Of a stretch of 64,000 nt of DNA, positions 35,868-44,775 are shown piece by piece. This DNA comes from an uncultured Lachnospiraceae bacterium (GTDB taxonomy: Bacteria > Bacillota > Clostridia > Lachnospirales > Lachnospiraceae), in contig CAMNRH010000010.1 in assembly GCA_946552115.1 (NCBI GenBank), forward strand, positions 1 through 64,000. Direction: 5' to 3'. Positions within the stretch are counted from its first letter, which is position 1, and the number at the start of each line of letters is the position of its first letter. The notes under the pieces were generated by a model. That model had not been told where the DNA came from and did no database searches. It was given only the letters and a program-made list of their open reading frames with translations. Position numbers and translations under genes: made by a program.

Positions 35868-36752
35868 TTACAGCCGTTTTTCAAAATTACCCTCAACCGA
35901 GCAGCCCTCCGTAAAAATCATAAATGCCTGCGGATCGATGCTGTGGACAATCTGTTTAATCTGATTTACCTCATATTTGGAAATCATAACAAACAGAATA
36001 TACGAGGTCTTATGAGTATAGGCGCCTTCGCCGTCCCAGTTTGTTACCCCGCGTCCGGTCTGCGTCATGATAGCGTCTGAGATTCCCGTTTTTTTTGTAA
36101 ATATCATAACACTTGTATTGATATTCTGCGTATGTAATTTATCTACAGTCAGAGAAAATACAGTTGCGTATATAAGTGAATAAACAACGATTTCAATATT
36201 ATACATAAATAAACAAATGGCATATACAAACAAATTAATTAAAATGTTTACCTTTCCTACGCTTAAATTCGGAAATTTCTTTGCACAGCAGACGCCGATA
36301 ATATCGGGGCCTCCGGCAGTGCTTCGCGCTCTCAGTATGATACCGCTTCCGCATCCGGCCACGATGCCGCCGATAATACAGGAGGTCAGGTAATCCTCAA
36401 TAATCGGCGTCTGCGGTACGCGCACCAGTACAAGGCAGAGGCTGATGATGCCGACGCCGAACAGAGATTTCAGTGTAAATGCTTTTCCCATCACCCGGTA
36501 TCCCAGATAGAACAGAGGAACATTCAGTATAAAATACAGGAAACCCGCCAGATCCATACCGGTTGGTACCGGCACATGAAGTCCCTGAACGAGAAACGTG
36601 CGGATCAGCTGCGCAATGCCCATAAATCCTCCGTTATACAAACCAAGGGGCGTAATCAGCACGTTAAGGCCTATGGCATAAATAAGGCTTCCGATAGTGG
36701 TATTCATGATTTGAAGCACCGTTTCTTTCTTTTTTGCAGACAGGTGTTCCAT
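35868..36752 (-). CDS. YitT-family membrane protein 2
   Basis: A membrane protein of 294 aa with the same plan as the gene at 33513: DUF161-type helices ('NGGFMGIAQLIRTFL', 'RARSTAGGPDIIGVCCAKKF') and a C-terminal DUF2179 domain ('SVMIFTKKTGISDAIM'). The ATG at 36752 is chosen over 36782 because AGGAGG (36761-36766) lies between them. It is a diverged paralogue, not a recent duplicate. It is convergent with eno. Confidence 0.87.
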   Translation of the reverse strand: MEHLSAKKKETVLQIMNTTIGSLIYAIGLNVLITPLGLYNGGFMGIAQLIRTFLVQGLHVPVPTGMDLAGFLYFILNVPLFYLGYRVMGKAFTLKSLFGVGIISLCLVLVRVPQTPIIEDYLTSCIIGGIVAGCGSGIILRARSTAGGPDIIGVCCAKKFPNLSVGKVNILINLFVYAICLFMYNIEIVVYSLIYATVFSLTVDKLHTQNINTSVMIFTKKTGISDAIMTQTGRGVTNWDGEGAYTHKTSYILFVMISKYEVNQIKQIVHSIDPQAFMIFTEGCSVEGNFEKRL

Positions 36753-36932
36753 TTCTGTTGTCCTCCTGATGTATATGTTCATACATGATATATGCTATGC
36801 TGCCTTGATATCGCAGTTTTATTTATAGGAACAATATATCATTGCTGTTTATTTTGTGTCAATACGGTTTGCGGTTTGCAGGAAACATTTCGTGGCATCC
36901 GAAAAACAGTTCAATGCAACAATGCAAACCAC

Positions 36933-36960
36933 TTGAAATTTTTTTTTGTAAATTTATAAT
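36933..36960 (+). promoter_or_regulatory. promoter of MBL-fold gene
   Basis: TTGAAA (36933-36938), a 16-bp spacer and TATAAT (36955-36960) lie 33 bases upstream of the start codon. Confidence 0.7.
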
Positions 36961-36992
36961 AGAGGGAGAAAAGGCGCAGGAGGAAGAATAAA

Positions 36993-37733
36993 ATGGGTAT
37001 TTTACAAGATGCAAAGGTTCCATGTGAAGAGCAGAAAAGCAGGCTGCATGTCACATATCTTTATCACAGCGGTTTTTGTGTGGAAACGGAAGAAAGCTGC
37101 TATATATTTGATTATTATAAGGGAACGCTTCCTGCATTGGGGCGGCAGAAAAGGGTATATGTTTTTGCCAGTCATTTTCATCAGGATCATTATAATCCGG
37201 AGGTGTTTAAGCTGCTGAAAGGGCAGGGGATTCCTGCGGAGAATATAGAAGCAGTTCTGTCGGCGGATATACGCAGAGGAAAGTATCCGGATGGAATTCA
37301 GGTGCTGCGCGCAGGTGCAAATAAAACATATACTTTATCTGACGGTACGGTGGTTGAAACGCTGCGTTCGACCGATTCGGGAGTTGCTTGGCTTCTGACC
37401 GCAAAAGCGGGTACCATTTACCACGCAGGAGATTTGAATGATTGGCGCTGGGAGGAAGAGACGGAGGAATATAATGCTCATATGACAATGCGGTTTCGAA
37501 AGGAAATAGATCGGATTGCCGGGCGAAGAATTGATGCGGCGTTTATGCCTCTGGATGTACGTCAGGAAAGAGATTATGCGGAGGGTATGCTTTATTTTCT
37601 TGAGAAAGTGGATGTAAGATGTGTTTATCCGATGCATTATTGGGGACACCCGGAGGTAATCGGGCAGTTTCTCAGGGAGTATCCGCAGTATGGTAACATT
37701 GTGAAAGATACGGAGGAATATGCGCGTCAGTAA
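36993..37733 (+). CDS. metallo-beta-lactamase fold hydrolase
   Basis: A cytoplasmic hydrolase of 246 aa. The metal motif HxHxDH is 'ASHFHQDHYNPE' (about 59-66), with further ligands in 'IYHAGDLNDWRW' (about 147) and 'YPMHYWGHPEVI' (about 218). The layout resembles UlaG-like/YqjP-type MBL proteins with no transmembrane part. The physiological substrate is unknown. It is followed by a ZIP metal transporter after 44 bases. Confidence 0.85.
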   Translation: MGILQDAKVPCEEQKSRLHVTYLYHSGFCVETEESCYIFDYYKGTLPALGRQKRVYVFASHFHQDHYNPEVFKLLKGQGIPAENIEAVLSADIRRGKYPDGIQVLRAGANKTYTLSDGTVVETLRSTDSGVAWLLTAKAGTIYHAGDLNDWRWEEETEEYNAHMTMRFRKEIDRIAGRRIDAAFMPLDVRQERDYAEGMLYFLEKVDVRCVYPMHYWGHPEVIGQFLREYPQYGNIVKDTEEYARQ

Positions 37734-37777
37734 CAATATATGATTCCATTCATATATTATCAACAGAGGTGATAAAT

Positions 37778-38569
37778 ATGAATGGAATTTTTTTTGCGTT
37801 TCTTGGTACATTAGGAACATTTACGGTAACTACGCTTGGAGCGGCGGGAATTTTTTTTGTGAAAAGAGAAGTGAACGGGAAGCTTCAGAACGGGTTCCTC
37901 GGATTCGCAGGAGGCGTCATGATTGCCGCGTCCGTGTGGTCCCTGCTGCTTCCGGGTCTTGAATTTGCAGAAAAAAACGGGCAGACGGCATGGCTTGTGA
38001 TAACGGGAGGCTTTTTGCTTGGAGTATGTGTTTTACTTGCCGCGGATTATTTTTTGAAAAAATGGATTCGGGTACAAAAGGACAGAAAACCGACGCTTGG
38101 AAAAAGTACCGCGATGCTTGTGACGGCAATTACTGTACATAATATTCCGGAAGGAATGTCGGTGGGCTTAGCATTTGCTCTGGCGGCACAGAAACCGGAG
38201 GATATAGGGCTGCTTTCCGGTGCGGCTGCATTGACGATTGGGATTGCAATTCAAAATTTTCCGGAAGGTACGGCAGTGGCGCTGCCGCTTGTAAAGGAAG
38301 GAATGAGAAAAAGGACGGCATTTGTCATTGCAAGTATGACGGCGGTTGTGGAGCCTGTATTCGGGGTGCTGGCGGCAGTGTTTGCGGGGGCGGCAAAAGC
38401 GTCTATTGCCGTCTGCCTTGCATTTGCAGCCGGTACAATGATTTATGTGGTGGTAGAGGAGCTGATACCGGAAGCACATTTGGACGACGAAGAGGGGAAA
38501 GAGGGGACGCTTGGATTTATCGTAGGCTTTCTCGTAATGATGATTTTAGATGTGGCGCTGGGGAATTAA
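37778..38569 (+). CDS. ZIP-family metal transporter
   Basis: A membrane transporter of 263 aa with eight hydrophobic segments. The metal-site helices 'TVHNIPEGMSVGLAFA' and 'IQNFPEGTAVALPL' carry the His/Asn/Glu residues typical of ZIP (ZupT/GufA-like) proteins importing zinc or other divalent cations. The ATG at 37778 follows an AGAGGTG site; a GTG at 37769 is less likely. It is probably co-transcribed with the MBL-fold gene. Confidence 0.9.
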   Translation: MNGIFFAFLGTLGTFTVTTLGAAGIFFVKREVNGKLQNGFLGFAGGVMIAASVWSLLLPGLEFAEKNGQTAWLVITGGFLLGVCVLLAADYFLKKWIRVQKDRKPTLGKSTAMLVTAITVHNIPEGMSVGLAFALAAQKPEDIGLLSGAAALTIGIAIQNFPEGTAVALPLVKEGMRKRTAFVIASMTAVVEPVFGVLAAVFAGAAKASIAVCLAFAAGTMIYVVVEELIPEAHLDDEEGKEGTLGFIVGFLVMMILDVALGN

Positions 38570-38648
38570 TTCGGGGAAAATAATCCTTGTAAATTCAATT
38601 AGACTGTGCTAAAATAATAATGATTTATCCGCAGGAGGTGTATAGAAG

Positions 38649-38891
38649 ATGGAGATTTTGAAAACAATATTGTTAATTATATTTGCAATAGACTGTATCG
38701 CATTATCTGCGATTGTACTTCTTCAGGAGGGAAAGTCCGCGGGACTTGGTACAATCAGCGGAATGGCCGACACGTACTGGGGACAGAACAAGGGACGTTC
38801 TATGGAAGGCGCTCTGGTAAAGTCAACGAAGTTCCTGGCGATTTTGTTTATTGTTCTGGCAGCAGTGTTGAATCTGAAAGTATTCGCGTAG
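38649..38891 (+). CDS. secG: preprotein translocase subunit SecG
   Basis: A small membrane protein of 80 aa with two helices (about 4-24 and 58-78) joined by a Gly-rich loop ('GKSAGLGTISGMADTYWG'). This matches SecG, the accessory subunit of the SecYEG channel. AGGAGGTG precedes the start. It is followed by a terminator and then rnr, the usual secG-rnr-smpB order in Firmicutes. Confidence 0.92.
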   Translation: MEILKTILLIIFAIDCIALSAIVLLQEGKSAGLGTISGMADTYWGQNKGRSMEGALVKSTKFLAILFIVLAAVLNLKVFA

Positions 38892-38916
38892 GACTTAAGA
38901 TGATGTTGGAAAATGC

Positions 38917-38946
38917 GGGACACTCCTGTAAAGGAGTGTCCCTTTT
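38917..38946 (+). terminator. terminator of secG
   Basis: A 10-bp perfect stem (GGGACACTCC / GGAGTGTCCC) with a 6-nt loop is followed by TTTT, 25 bases after the secG stop codon. Confidence 0.85.
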
Positions 38947-38971
38947 ATGATATGGGGAAATGGGGAGAATT

Positions 38972-41143
38972 ATGAGTGAGGACAGGACATTTGAAAAAAG
39001 AAAAAAGATTGTTTACGATTTGATTTGCGACGATATTTATGTTCCGATGAAGCTTAGGGAGCTCGCTGTATTGCTGCAGGTACCGAAGGAGCAGAAAGAG
39101 GAACTTAGGAAAGTCTGCGAGGCGTTGGAAGACGAGGGGAAGATTTATCTGACAAAAAAAGGGAAATACCGCAAGGGCGAGGCGAAACGCATGATAGGAA
39201 CTTACCGGGCCGGTCAGAAAGGCTTTGGTTTTGTCGTGCTGCCGGAGGAGCATTCGGATATCTACATTAGCGGAGAAAATACGAATGGCGCGTTTGACGG
39301 GGATGAGGTAGAGGCTGTCGTTATAAAAGAACCCGAAGTACAGGAAAAAAGGCGTGAGGGAAAAATTGTCCGCATCATATCCCGGGGGATTACGAAAGTA
39401 GTGGGTCTTTACCGGAAAAAGCCCAATCATAATTACGGATTTGTACTTCCGGATAATCAGCGCGTGGGAAAGGATATCTTTATCCCGTCGGAGGCCGCCG
39501 GCGGTGCGGCGGACGGGCATAAGGTTGTGGTAAAGCTTACGTCCTATGGAGACGACAGGCAGAAGCCGGAGGGAAGAATCGTGGAGATTATCGGTCATAT
39601 GGATGACCCGGGTACAGATATTCTCTCGATTGTCAAAGGTTACGAGCTTCCGTTTGAGTTTTCGGAGAAAATGTTAAATCAGGCAGCCAGAGCGGCAAAG
39701 CCTGTCAGCAGGGCCGATATGGCGGGAAGAAAGGATTTGCGGCACTGGCAGATGGTTACGATAGACGGGGAAGATGCGAAAGACCTGGATGACGCGGTCT
39801 CGGTCATAAAGGACGGCGGGAATTATATTCTCGGAGTTCACATTGCGGATGTCACAAATTACGTACAGGAAAACAGCGCGCTTGACCGTGAGGCGTTGGA
39901 ACGGGGAACGAGCGTATATTTGGCAGACCGTGTAATTCCCATGCTGCCGCGCGTACTGTCCAACGGAATCTGTTCGCTGAATGCCGGAGAAGACAGACTG
40001 GCGCTCAGCTGTATCATGACTGTGAATCAGAAAGGACTGGTGACAGAGCATGAGATAGCGGAGACGGTAATACATGTAAGCCGCCGCATGACTTATACAA
40101 GTGTAAATAAGATTGTGACGGAAAAAGATGAAAAGGAGAGGGAAGCATACCGGGAGTTTGTGCCGATGCTTGAATTGATGGGGGAGCTTTCTGAGGTGAT
40201 AAGAGAGCGGAGAAGAAAAAGAGGCTCGATAGACTTTGATTTTCCGGAGACGAAGCTCATTCTCGACGAAAGCGGCCGTCCGCTTGACGTTATGGCTTAC
40301 GAAAGAAATGCGGCGCATAAGCTGATTGAGGATTTTATGCTGCTGGCAAACGAAACGGTTGCCGAGGATTATTGCTGGCAGGAGCTTCCCTTTGTTTATC
40401 GTACGCACGATGTGCCGGAGGGGGAAAAAATCCGTACGCTTGCGGCATTTATTAATAATTTTGGCTATTCTATGCACATCGGGGCGAATGAGGTGCATCC
40501 GAAAGAAATACAGAAGCTTCTTACACGAATTGAGGGAACGCCGCAGGAGACGATGATTACAAGACTTGCGCTCCGCTCAATGAAGCAGGCAGTATATACG
40601 CCGGAAAATACCGGGCATTTCGGGCTGGCGGCAAATTATTATACGCATTTCACCTCTCCGATAAGAAGGTATCCGGATCTTCAGATTCACCGGATTATCA
40701 AGGATAATCTGCGGGGAAGGATGAATGAGGAGAGAATTGCCCACTATCAGAGTATCCTGCCGGAGGTGACGAGGCAGTCGAGCGAAAGGGAAAGACGGGC
40801 GGAAGAAGCAGAGCGTGAGACAGTAAAGCTGAAAAAGACGGAATATATGCAGGAGCATATCGGCGAGGTATTTGAGGGTGTCATATCCGGAATGACCAAA
40901 TGGGGAATGTATGTGGAGCTTCCGAATACCATTGAAGGACTCGTTCATGTTGTAAATATGACCGACGACCATTATGATTATGATGACAGCAGCTACGAGA
41001 TGGTTGGCGAACATACGAAAAAAGTATTCCGATTGGGACAGAAAGTTTCCGTCCGTGTAAAAAATGCAGACCGCTTGCTGCGAACGATTGATTTTGAGAT
41101 TGCTGATGGAGGAGAGGGTGAAAATGGCGAAGACGAACGGTAA
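38972..41143 (+). CDS. rnr: ribonuclease R
   Basis: A 3'-5' exoribonuclease of 723 aa. Order of domains: an N-terminal winged helix, two cold-shock domains ('[18 protein letters not shown]', '[18 protein letters not shown]'), the RNB catalytic domain with '[13 protein letters not shown]' (metal Asp residues, about 267-275) and a C-terminal S1 domain ('[17 protein letters not shown]'). The ATG at 38972 follows GGGGAGAATT; an earlier ATG at 38960 lacks a site. It overlaps smpB by 20 bases. RNase R degrades non-stop mRNA during trans-translation, and the tmRNA gene is also in this window. Confidence 0.95.
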   Translation: MSEDRTFEKRKKIVYDLICDDIYVPMKLRELAVLLQVPKEQKEELRKVCEALEDEGKIYLTKKGKYRKGEAKRMIGTYRAGQKGFGFVVLPEEHSDIYISGENTNGAFDGDEVEAVVIKEPEVQEKRREGKIVRIISRGITKVVGLYRKKPNHNYGFVLPDNQRVGKDIFIPSEAAGGAADGHKVVVKLTSYGDDRQKPEGRIVEIIGHMDDPGTDILSIVKGYELPFEFSEKMLNQAARAAKPVSRADMAGRKDLRHWQMVTIDGEDAKDLDDAVSVIKDGGNYILGVHIADVTNYVQENSALDREALERGTSVYLADRVIPMLPRVLSNGICSLNAGEDRLALSCIMTVNQKGLVTEHEIAETVIHVSRRMTYTSVNKIVTEKDEKEREAYREFVPMLELMGELSEVIRERRRKRGSIDFDFPETKLILDESGRPLDVMAYERNAAHKLIEDFMLLANETVAEDYCWQELPFVYRTHDVPEGEKIRTLAAFINNFGYSMHIGANEVHPKEIQKLLTRIEGTPQETMITRLALRSMKQAVYTPENTGHFGLAANYYTHFTSPIRRYPDLQIHRIIKDNLRGRMNEERIAHYQSILPEVTRQSSERERRAEEAERETVKLKKTEYMQEHIGEVFEGVISGMTKWGMYVELPNTIEGLVHVVNMTDDHYDYDDSSYEMVGEHTKKVFRLGQKVSVRVKNADRLLRTIDFEIADGGEGENGEDER

Positions 41144-41591
41144 GATGATAGCCAACAATAAGAAAGCTTTTCATGATTATTTTATACTGGAAACCTATGA
41201 GGCCGGAATAGCGCTTCACGGAACAGAGGTAAAATCTCTGCGTATGGGCAAATGCAGTATTAAGGAGTCGTTTATCCGTATAGAAAACGGAGAAATGTTT
41301 ATATATGGCATGCATATCAGCCCTTATGAGAAAGGAAATATATTTAATAAGGATCCGCTTCGAGTCCGCAAGCTTCTTCTTCATAAGTCAGAGATCAGCA
41401 GGCTTTCAGGAAAGACAAAAGAAAAGGGAATGGCGATTGTGCCGCTTAAGGTATATTTTAAAGGAAGTCTTGTGAAAGTAGAAATCGGAATGGCGAAAGG
41501 TAAGAAGCTGTATGATAAGAGGCAGGATATCGCAAAGAAAGACCAGAAGAGGGAAGCCCAGAGAGATTTTAAAGTGAGGAATTTAGGATAA
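41124..41591 (+). CDS. smpB: SsrA-binding protein SmpB
   Basis: The tmRNA partner of trans-translation, 155 aa. It shows the OB-fold opening '[17 protein letters not shown]', '[16 protein letters not shown]' and the basic C-terminal tail ('[19 protein letters not shown]') that mimics mRNA in the ribosome. The true start is the ATG at 41124, after GGAGGAGAGG, inside the 3' end of rnr. The coupled rnr-smpB order is typical. Confidence 0.96.
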   Translation: MAKTNGKMIANNKKAFHDYFILETYEAGIALHGTEVKSLRMGKCSIKESFIRIENGEMFIYGMHISPYEKGNIFNKDPLRVRKLLLHKSEISRLSGKTKEKGMAIVPLKVYFKGSLVKVEIGMAKGKKLYDKRQDIAKKDQKREAQRDFKVRNLG

Positions 41592-41628
41592 TTACAGACA
41601 AAATTCAAAAACGGACTGGAGGGACGGA

Positions 41629-41865
41629 ATGGTACCGACGAAAAAAGAGGACTTGCGTAAATTGGTAAGTCAGACTACAATGGAAATGTACGAGGAGCTG
41701 ACTCCTGAGCTGATAAGGCTGATTGAACAGACGAAGTGTGACAATACGCTTACGGAGGCGCAGAAGCAGGATGAGATCTCGCTTCATATGATGGGATATG
41801 TGAAATCCTGTACAAATGAAATCATAATAGAGGTATTGGCAGAGATACTTGGATTGGAGGATTAG
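41629..41865 (+). CDS. small conserved hypothetical protein
   Basis: An acidic helical protein of 78 aa without Cys clusters, signal or membrane segment. I do not recognise a family. It has an ACTGGAGGG site before the ATG. Only 4 bases separate it from the zinc-ribbon gene, so they are likely co-translated, and it probably belongs to the smpB transcript. Confidence 0.65.
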   Translation: MVPTKKEDLRKLVSQTTMEMYEELTPELIRLIEQTKCDNTLTEAQKQDEISLHMMGYVKSCTNEIIIEVLAEILGLED

Positions 41866-41869
41866 ACAG

Positions 41870-42433
41870 ATGGCTTATTGTGTAAAATGCGGTGCGAAAG
41901 TGGAAGATGATCTGCGTTTTTGTCCTCAGTGCGGCGCGGAGATTCCGCACAGGGGAAATTATGATGGGATCTATGGGAATTATAGTGACGGTACGGGGAA
42001 TCATTTTTCGGGACAGACACAGAACAGTACAGGCTATCAAAACTCATTTCAGGATATACCTTATGGGGAGGGATCGGCCGATCGCTTTGACGCTTCTGAG
42101 GTGAAAAGAAATAAAGGGATGGGGGTTCTGTCCTATCTTGGAATTCTGCTTTTAATTCCGCTTCTGGCGGGAGATAAAAGGTCGTCCTATGTAAAGCATC
42201 ATATCAATCAGGGGCTGGTATTATTTATTGTTTCGTCAATAATAGATTTTCTGGATGGAAAATGGCTTTGGAATTTCTATTCATGGTTCGATTTTGGAAA
42301 AAGTGTGTTGTCATGGTGCCTCGAAATTGCAGATTTTGCATGCTTCATTTTATTGATTATGGGAATTGTGTCTGCATGTAAGGGAACAAGGAAAGAGCTT
42401 CCGATTATCGGGAAAATAAAGATATTGAAATAA
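41870..42433 (+). CDS. zinc-ribbon membrane protein
   Basis: A protein of 187 aa. The N-terminus is a zinc ribbon with two CxxC pairs ('YCVKCGAK' and 'FCPQCGAEIP'). A Gly/Asn/Tyr/Ser-rich linker follows to about residue 75, then a DUF4870-like membrane part with three helices, including 'YVKHHINQGLVLFIVSS'. The ATG at 41870 follows TTGGAGG. Function is unknown. A terminator follows. Confidence 0.8.
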   Translation: MAYCVKCGAKVEDDLRFCPQCGAEIPHRGNYDGIYGNYSDGTGNHFSGQTQNSTGYQNSFQDIPYGEGSADRFDASEVKRNKGMGVLSYLGILLLIPLLAGDKRSSYVKHHINQGLVLFIVSSIIDFLDGKWLWNFYSWFDFGKSVLSWCLEIADFACFILLIMGIVSACKGTRKELPIIGKIKILK

Positions 42434-42472
42434 GATTAAAATTTTTCTACATATAAGTCAAAAATTAAAAGC

Positions 42473-42513
42473 AAAATTGCCGGCAGGCTATAAAACAGTC
42501 TGCCGGCAATTTT
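42473..42513. terminator. bidirectional terminator
   Basis: A 14-bp perfect stem (AAAATTGCCGGCAG / CTGCCGGCAATTTT) with a 13-nt loop has A and T runs at its ends. It lies between two convergent genes and can serve both. Confidence 0.9.
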
Positions 42514-42535
42514 ATTGTTGTTCCTAAAAGAAATG

Positions 42536-42958
42536 TTATTCAATAGTGATAAGCTTTGGCTGCTCGATTGCTTTCGGAACATCTTTCGGAACCTGAAGCT
42601 TAAGAATTCCGTCTGTAAATGCAGCCTTAATATCCTCCTGTGATACCTGCTCGCCGACGTAGAAGCTTCTGTTGCAGCTTCCGGTGTAGCGTTCTTTACG
42701 TACACAGTTGCCTTTTGCATCTTTTTCCTCTTTTGTCTCATTTCTGACTGCGGAAATGGTAAGATAACCGTCCTTTAAATCAGCCTTAATATCTTCCTTT
42801 GCATATCCCGGAAGCTCCATTTCAATCAGGTAGTTTCCGTCCTTTTCGTGAATGTCTGTTTTCATAATCTGTGAAGACGCGTTTTCGAAAGGACGTGAGA
42901 AAAAAGGATCTCTAAACATATCGTCAAAAAGGTTGTAATTTCTGTTTGCTAATAACAT
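42536..42958 (-). CDS. Hsp20/alpha-crystallin small heat-shock protein
   Basis: An ATP-independent chaperone of 140 aa. The alpha-crystallin domain (about 35-125) has 'YLIEMELPGYAKEDIKADL' and 'AAFTDGILKLQVPK'. The N-terminus 'FDDMFRDPFF' and the C-terminal 'QPKLITIE' are typical of small heat-shock proteins of anaerobic Firmicutes. Its promoter carries a partial CIRCE element, suggesting HrcA control. GGAGG stands 8 bases before the ATG. Confidence 0.95.
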   Translation of the reverse strand: MLLANRNYNLFDDMFRDPFFSRPFENASSQIMKTDIHEKDGNYLIEMELPGYAKEDIKADLKDGYLTISAVRNETKEEKDAKGNCVRKERYTGSCNRSFYVGEQVSQEDIKAAFTDGILKLQVPKDVPKAIEQPKLITIE

Positions 42959-42980
42959 AATGATTCCTCCTTTAAATGTG

Positions 42981-43007
42981 CCTTATGGAATTAGTATTCC
43001 ATAAAGG
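42981..43007 (-). promoter_or_regulatory. 5'-UTR hairpin of hsp20
   Basis: Near-perfect inverted repeat CCTTATGGAAT / ATTCCATAAAGG with a 4-nt loop, just upstream of the ribosome site in the hsp20 leader. It may stabilise the mRNA or act in temperature response; this is untested. Confidence 0.5.
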
Positions 43008-43044
43008 TATGTGAAATATGAGTTGTTTTATTTGTTATACATAT

Positions 43045-43073
43045 TATATAACATATATTGTTAGCCAAGTCAA
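43045..43073 (-). promoter_or_regulatory. promoter of hsp20
   Basis: On the minus strand TTGACT (43068-43073), a 17-bp spacer and TATATA (43045-43050), or TATAAT two bases further on. The -35 lies inside the CIRCE-like element. Confidence 0.65.
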
Positions 43074-43087
43074 GGGTTGAGTGCTAA
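43061..43087. promoter_or_regulatory. partial CIRCE element (HrcA operator)
   Basis: TTAGCCAAG, 9 bases, GAGTGCTAA. The right half matches the CIRCE consensus in all nine bases. The left half keeps only TTAGC of TTAGCACTC. Spacing of nine and overlap with the hsp20 -35 box support a degenerate HrcA site. Confidence 0.65.
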
Positions 43088-43136
43088 AAAAATAAAAAAT
43101 TTTTTTCTAAATTTTTTGGAAATAAATTTTGCCGTA

Positions 43137-43167
43137 TTGACTTGGAGTAAGCTCCAGATGTTATACT
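43137..43167 (+). promoter_or_regulatory. MerR-type promoter with 19-bp spacer
   Basis: TTGACT (43137-43142) and TATACT (43162-43167) are 19 bp apart, the over-long spacing typical of MerR-controlled promoters. Between them lies the dyad TTGGAG-TAAG-CTCCAG, the usual MerR operator form. The MerR gene follows at 43214. Confidence 0.8.
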
Positions 43168-43213
43168 TATCATACTGTGGATGTGCGGAAATATAGGTTG
43201 AGAGGTGATTTGC

Positions 43214-43591
43214 ATGACAATTTCCGAGGTGAGTAAAAAATATGAGCTTTCACAGGATACGCTTCGATATTATGAGCGTATTGGCGCGATTCCGCCGGTA
43301 AACCGCGCGAAAGGGGGCGCAAGAGATTATACAGAGTCGGATTTGGGATGGATTGAACTGGTAAAATGCATGCGCAGCGCAGGGCTTTCCGTGGAGGCAC
43401 TCGTTCAGTATGTAAAGCTGGTACAGCAGGGGGATGATACATTCCCGGCAAGAAGAGAGCTTCTGAATGAGCAGAGAGAGCAGCTTACAGCCCAGCTTGA
43501 AGCGATTCGTGCGGCGAAAGAACGTTTGGATTATAAAATATCATGCTATGATGAAGCGATAAAAACAGGGATACTGAATTGGGAGTTATAA
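43214..43591 (+). CDS. MerR-family transcriptional regulator
   Basis: A regulator of 125 aa. The winged helix-turn-helix covers residues 1-70 ('KYELSQDTLRYYERIGAIPP'), then a long dimerisation coiled coil to about 115. No Cys pair for metal sensing is present, placing it near the AdhR/YfmP-like group that controls redox or aldehyde-response genes (inference). The ATG at 43214 follows GAGAGGTG. It precedes two aldo/keto reductase genes and very likely controls them and itself through the 19-bp-spacer promoter. Confidence 0.88.
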   Translation: MTISEVSKKYELSQDTLRYYERIGAIPPVNRAKGGARDYTESDLGWIELVKCMRSAGLSVEALVQYVKLVQQGDDTFPARRELLNEQREQLTAQLEAIRAAKERLDYKISCYDEAIKTGILNWEL

Positions 43592-43616
43592 AATTAAAAT
43601 AGAGGAGGATATGTTT

Positions 43617-44741
43617 ATGGTTTACAGGGATTTTCAGGAGTTAAGTTTATCTGCGTTGGGAATGGGAACGATGAGGCTTCCGGTTATGGACGGAGACGAC
43701 GGAAGAATTGACGAGGCGGCCGCGGCGGAGATGGTTTCATATGCCATGAGCCACGGAATTAACTATTATGATACGGCATGGGGTTATCATAACGGCAATT
43801 CAGAGCTTGTTATGGGAAAGATACTAAAAGGCTATCCCCGTGAAAGCTTTTACCTTGCCACGAAATTTCCGGGGTATGATCTTGCGAATATGCCGAAAGT
43901 AGAAGAAATTTTTGAGAAGCAGCTTGAAAAATGTCAGGTGGAATATTTTGATTTTTATCTGTTTCATAATGTATGTGAGATGAATATTAACGAGTATCTG
44001 GATAAGCAGTACGGAATTTTTGACTATCTTATGAAGCAGAAAGAAAACGGCAGAATTAAGCATTTGGGTTTTTCGGCGCACGGTTCTTATGAAGTGATTA
44101 AACGTTTCCTTGACGCATATGGGGAGCACATGGAATTTTGCCAGCTTCAGGTTAATTATGTGGATTGGACGTTTCAGCATGCAAAAGAGAAAGTGGAGCT
44201 GTTAAAGGAGCATAATATTCCGGTATGGATTATGGAGCCGTTAAGAGGCGGTATGCTGGCAAAGCATTCGGAGGAGAATACGGCTAAATTAAAGGCTCTT
44301 CGTCCGGACGAGAATGTCCCGGCATGGGCGTTCCGTTTTTTGCAGAGTCTTCCGGAGGTGAAAGTAATTCTTTCCGGTATGTCAGACTACCGGCAGATGA
44401 AAGATAATATACATACCTTTGAAACGGAAAAACCGTTAAATGATGCGGAGATGTCGGAGCTTCTTGCTATTGCAGGAGGAATGATAAACGGCGTTCCCTG
44501 TACAAAATGCCATTACTGCACCAGTCATTGCCCGAATGAAATAGATATTCCCTCAATGATTGAACTTTACAATGAGCATGTATTTACAGGAGGTGGTTTC
44601 CTTGCACCGATGGCGCTTATGGCGGTGTCTAAAGAAAAGCAGCCGTCCGCCTGTATCGCGTGCAGGAGCTGTGAGGCGGTCTGCCCGCAGCAGATTAAAA
44701 TTTCAGAGGTTCTGGCTGATTTTGTCCAGAAGCTTTCTTAA
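43617..44741 (+). CDS. aldo/keto reductase with 4Fe-4S ferredoxin domain
   Basis: An oxidoreductase of about 374 aa. The TIM-barrel part (1-280) has 'GMGTMRLPVM', the catalytic 'YDTAWGYHNGNSE' Asp/Tyr and 'HLGFSAHGSYEVI'. The C-terminus carries two Cys clusters, 'CTKCHYCTSHCPNEIDIP' and 'CIACRSCEAVCPQQIKI', which bind iron-sulfur centres. The ATG at 43617 is 9 bases from AGGAGG and is preferred to 43611. It is the first target gene after merR. The physiological substrate is unknown. Confidence 0.9.
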   Translation: MVYRDFQELSLSALGMGTMRLPVMDGDDGRIDEAAAAEMVSYAMSHGINYYDTAWGYHNGNSELVMGKILKGYPRESFYLATKFPGYDLANMPKVEEIFEKQLEKCQVEYFDFYLFHNVCEMNINEYLDKQYGIFDYLMKQKENGRIKHLGFSAHGSYEVIKRFLDAYGEHMEFCQLQVNYVDWTFQHAKEKVELLKEHNIPVWIMEPLRGGMLAKHSEENTAKLKALRPDENVPAWAFRFLQSLPEVKVILSGMSDYRQMKDNIHTFETEKPLNDAEMSELLAIAGGMINGVPCTKCHYCTSHCPNEIDIPSMIELYNEHVFTGGGFLAPMALMAVSKEKQPSACIACRSCEAVCPQQIKISEVLADFVQKLS

Positions 44742-44775
44742 ATAAAAGACAGAAAAATTGTCGGCAGGAGGGAAA

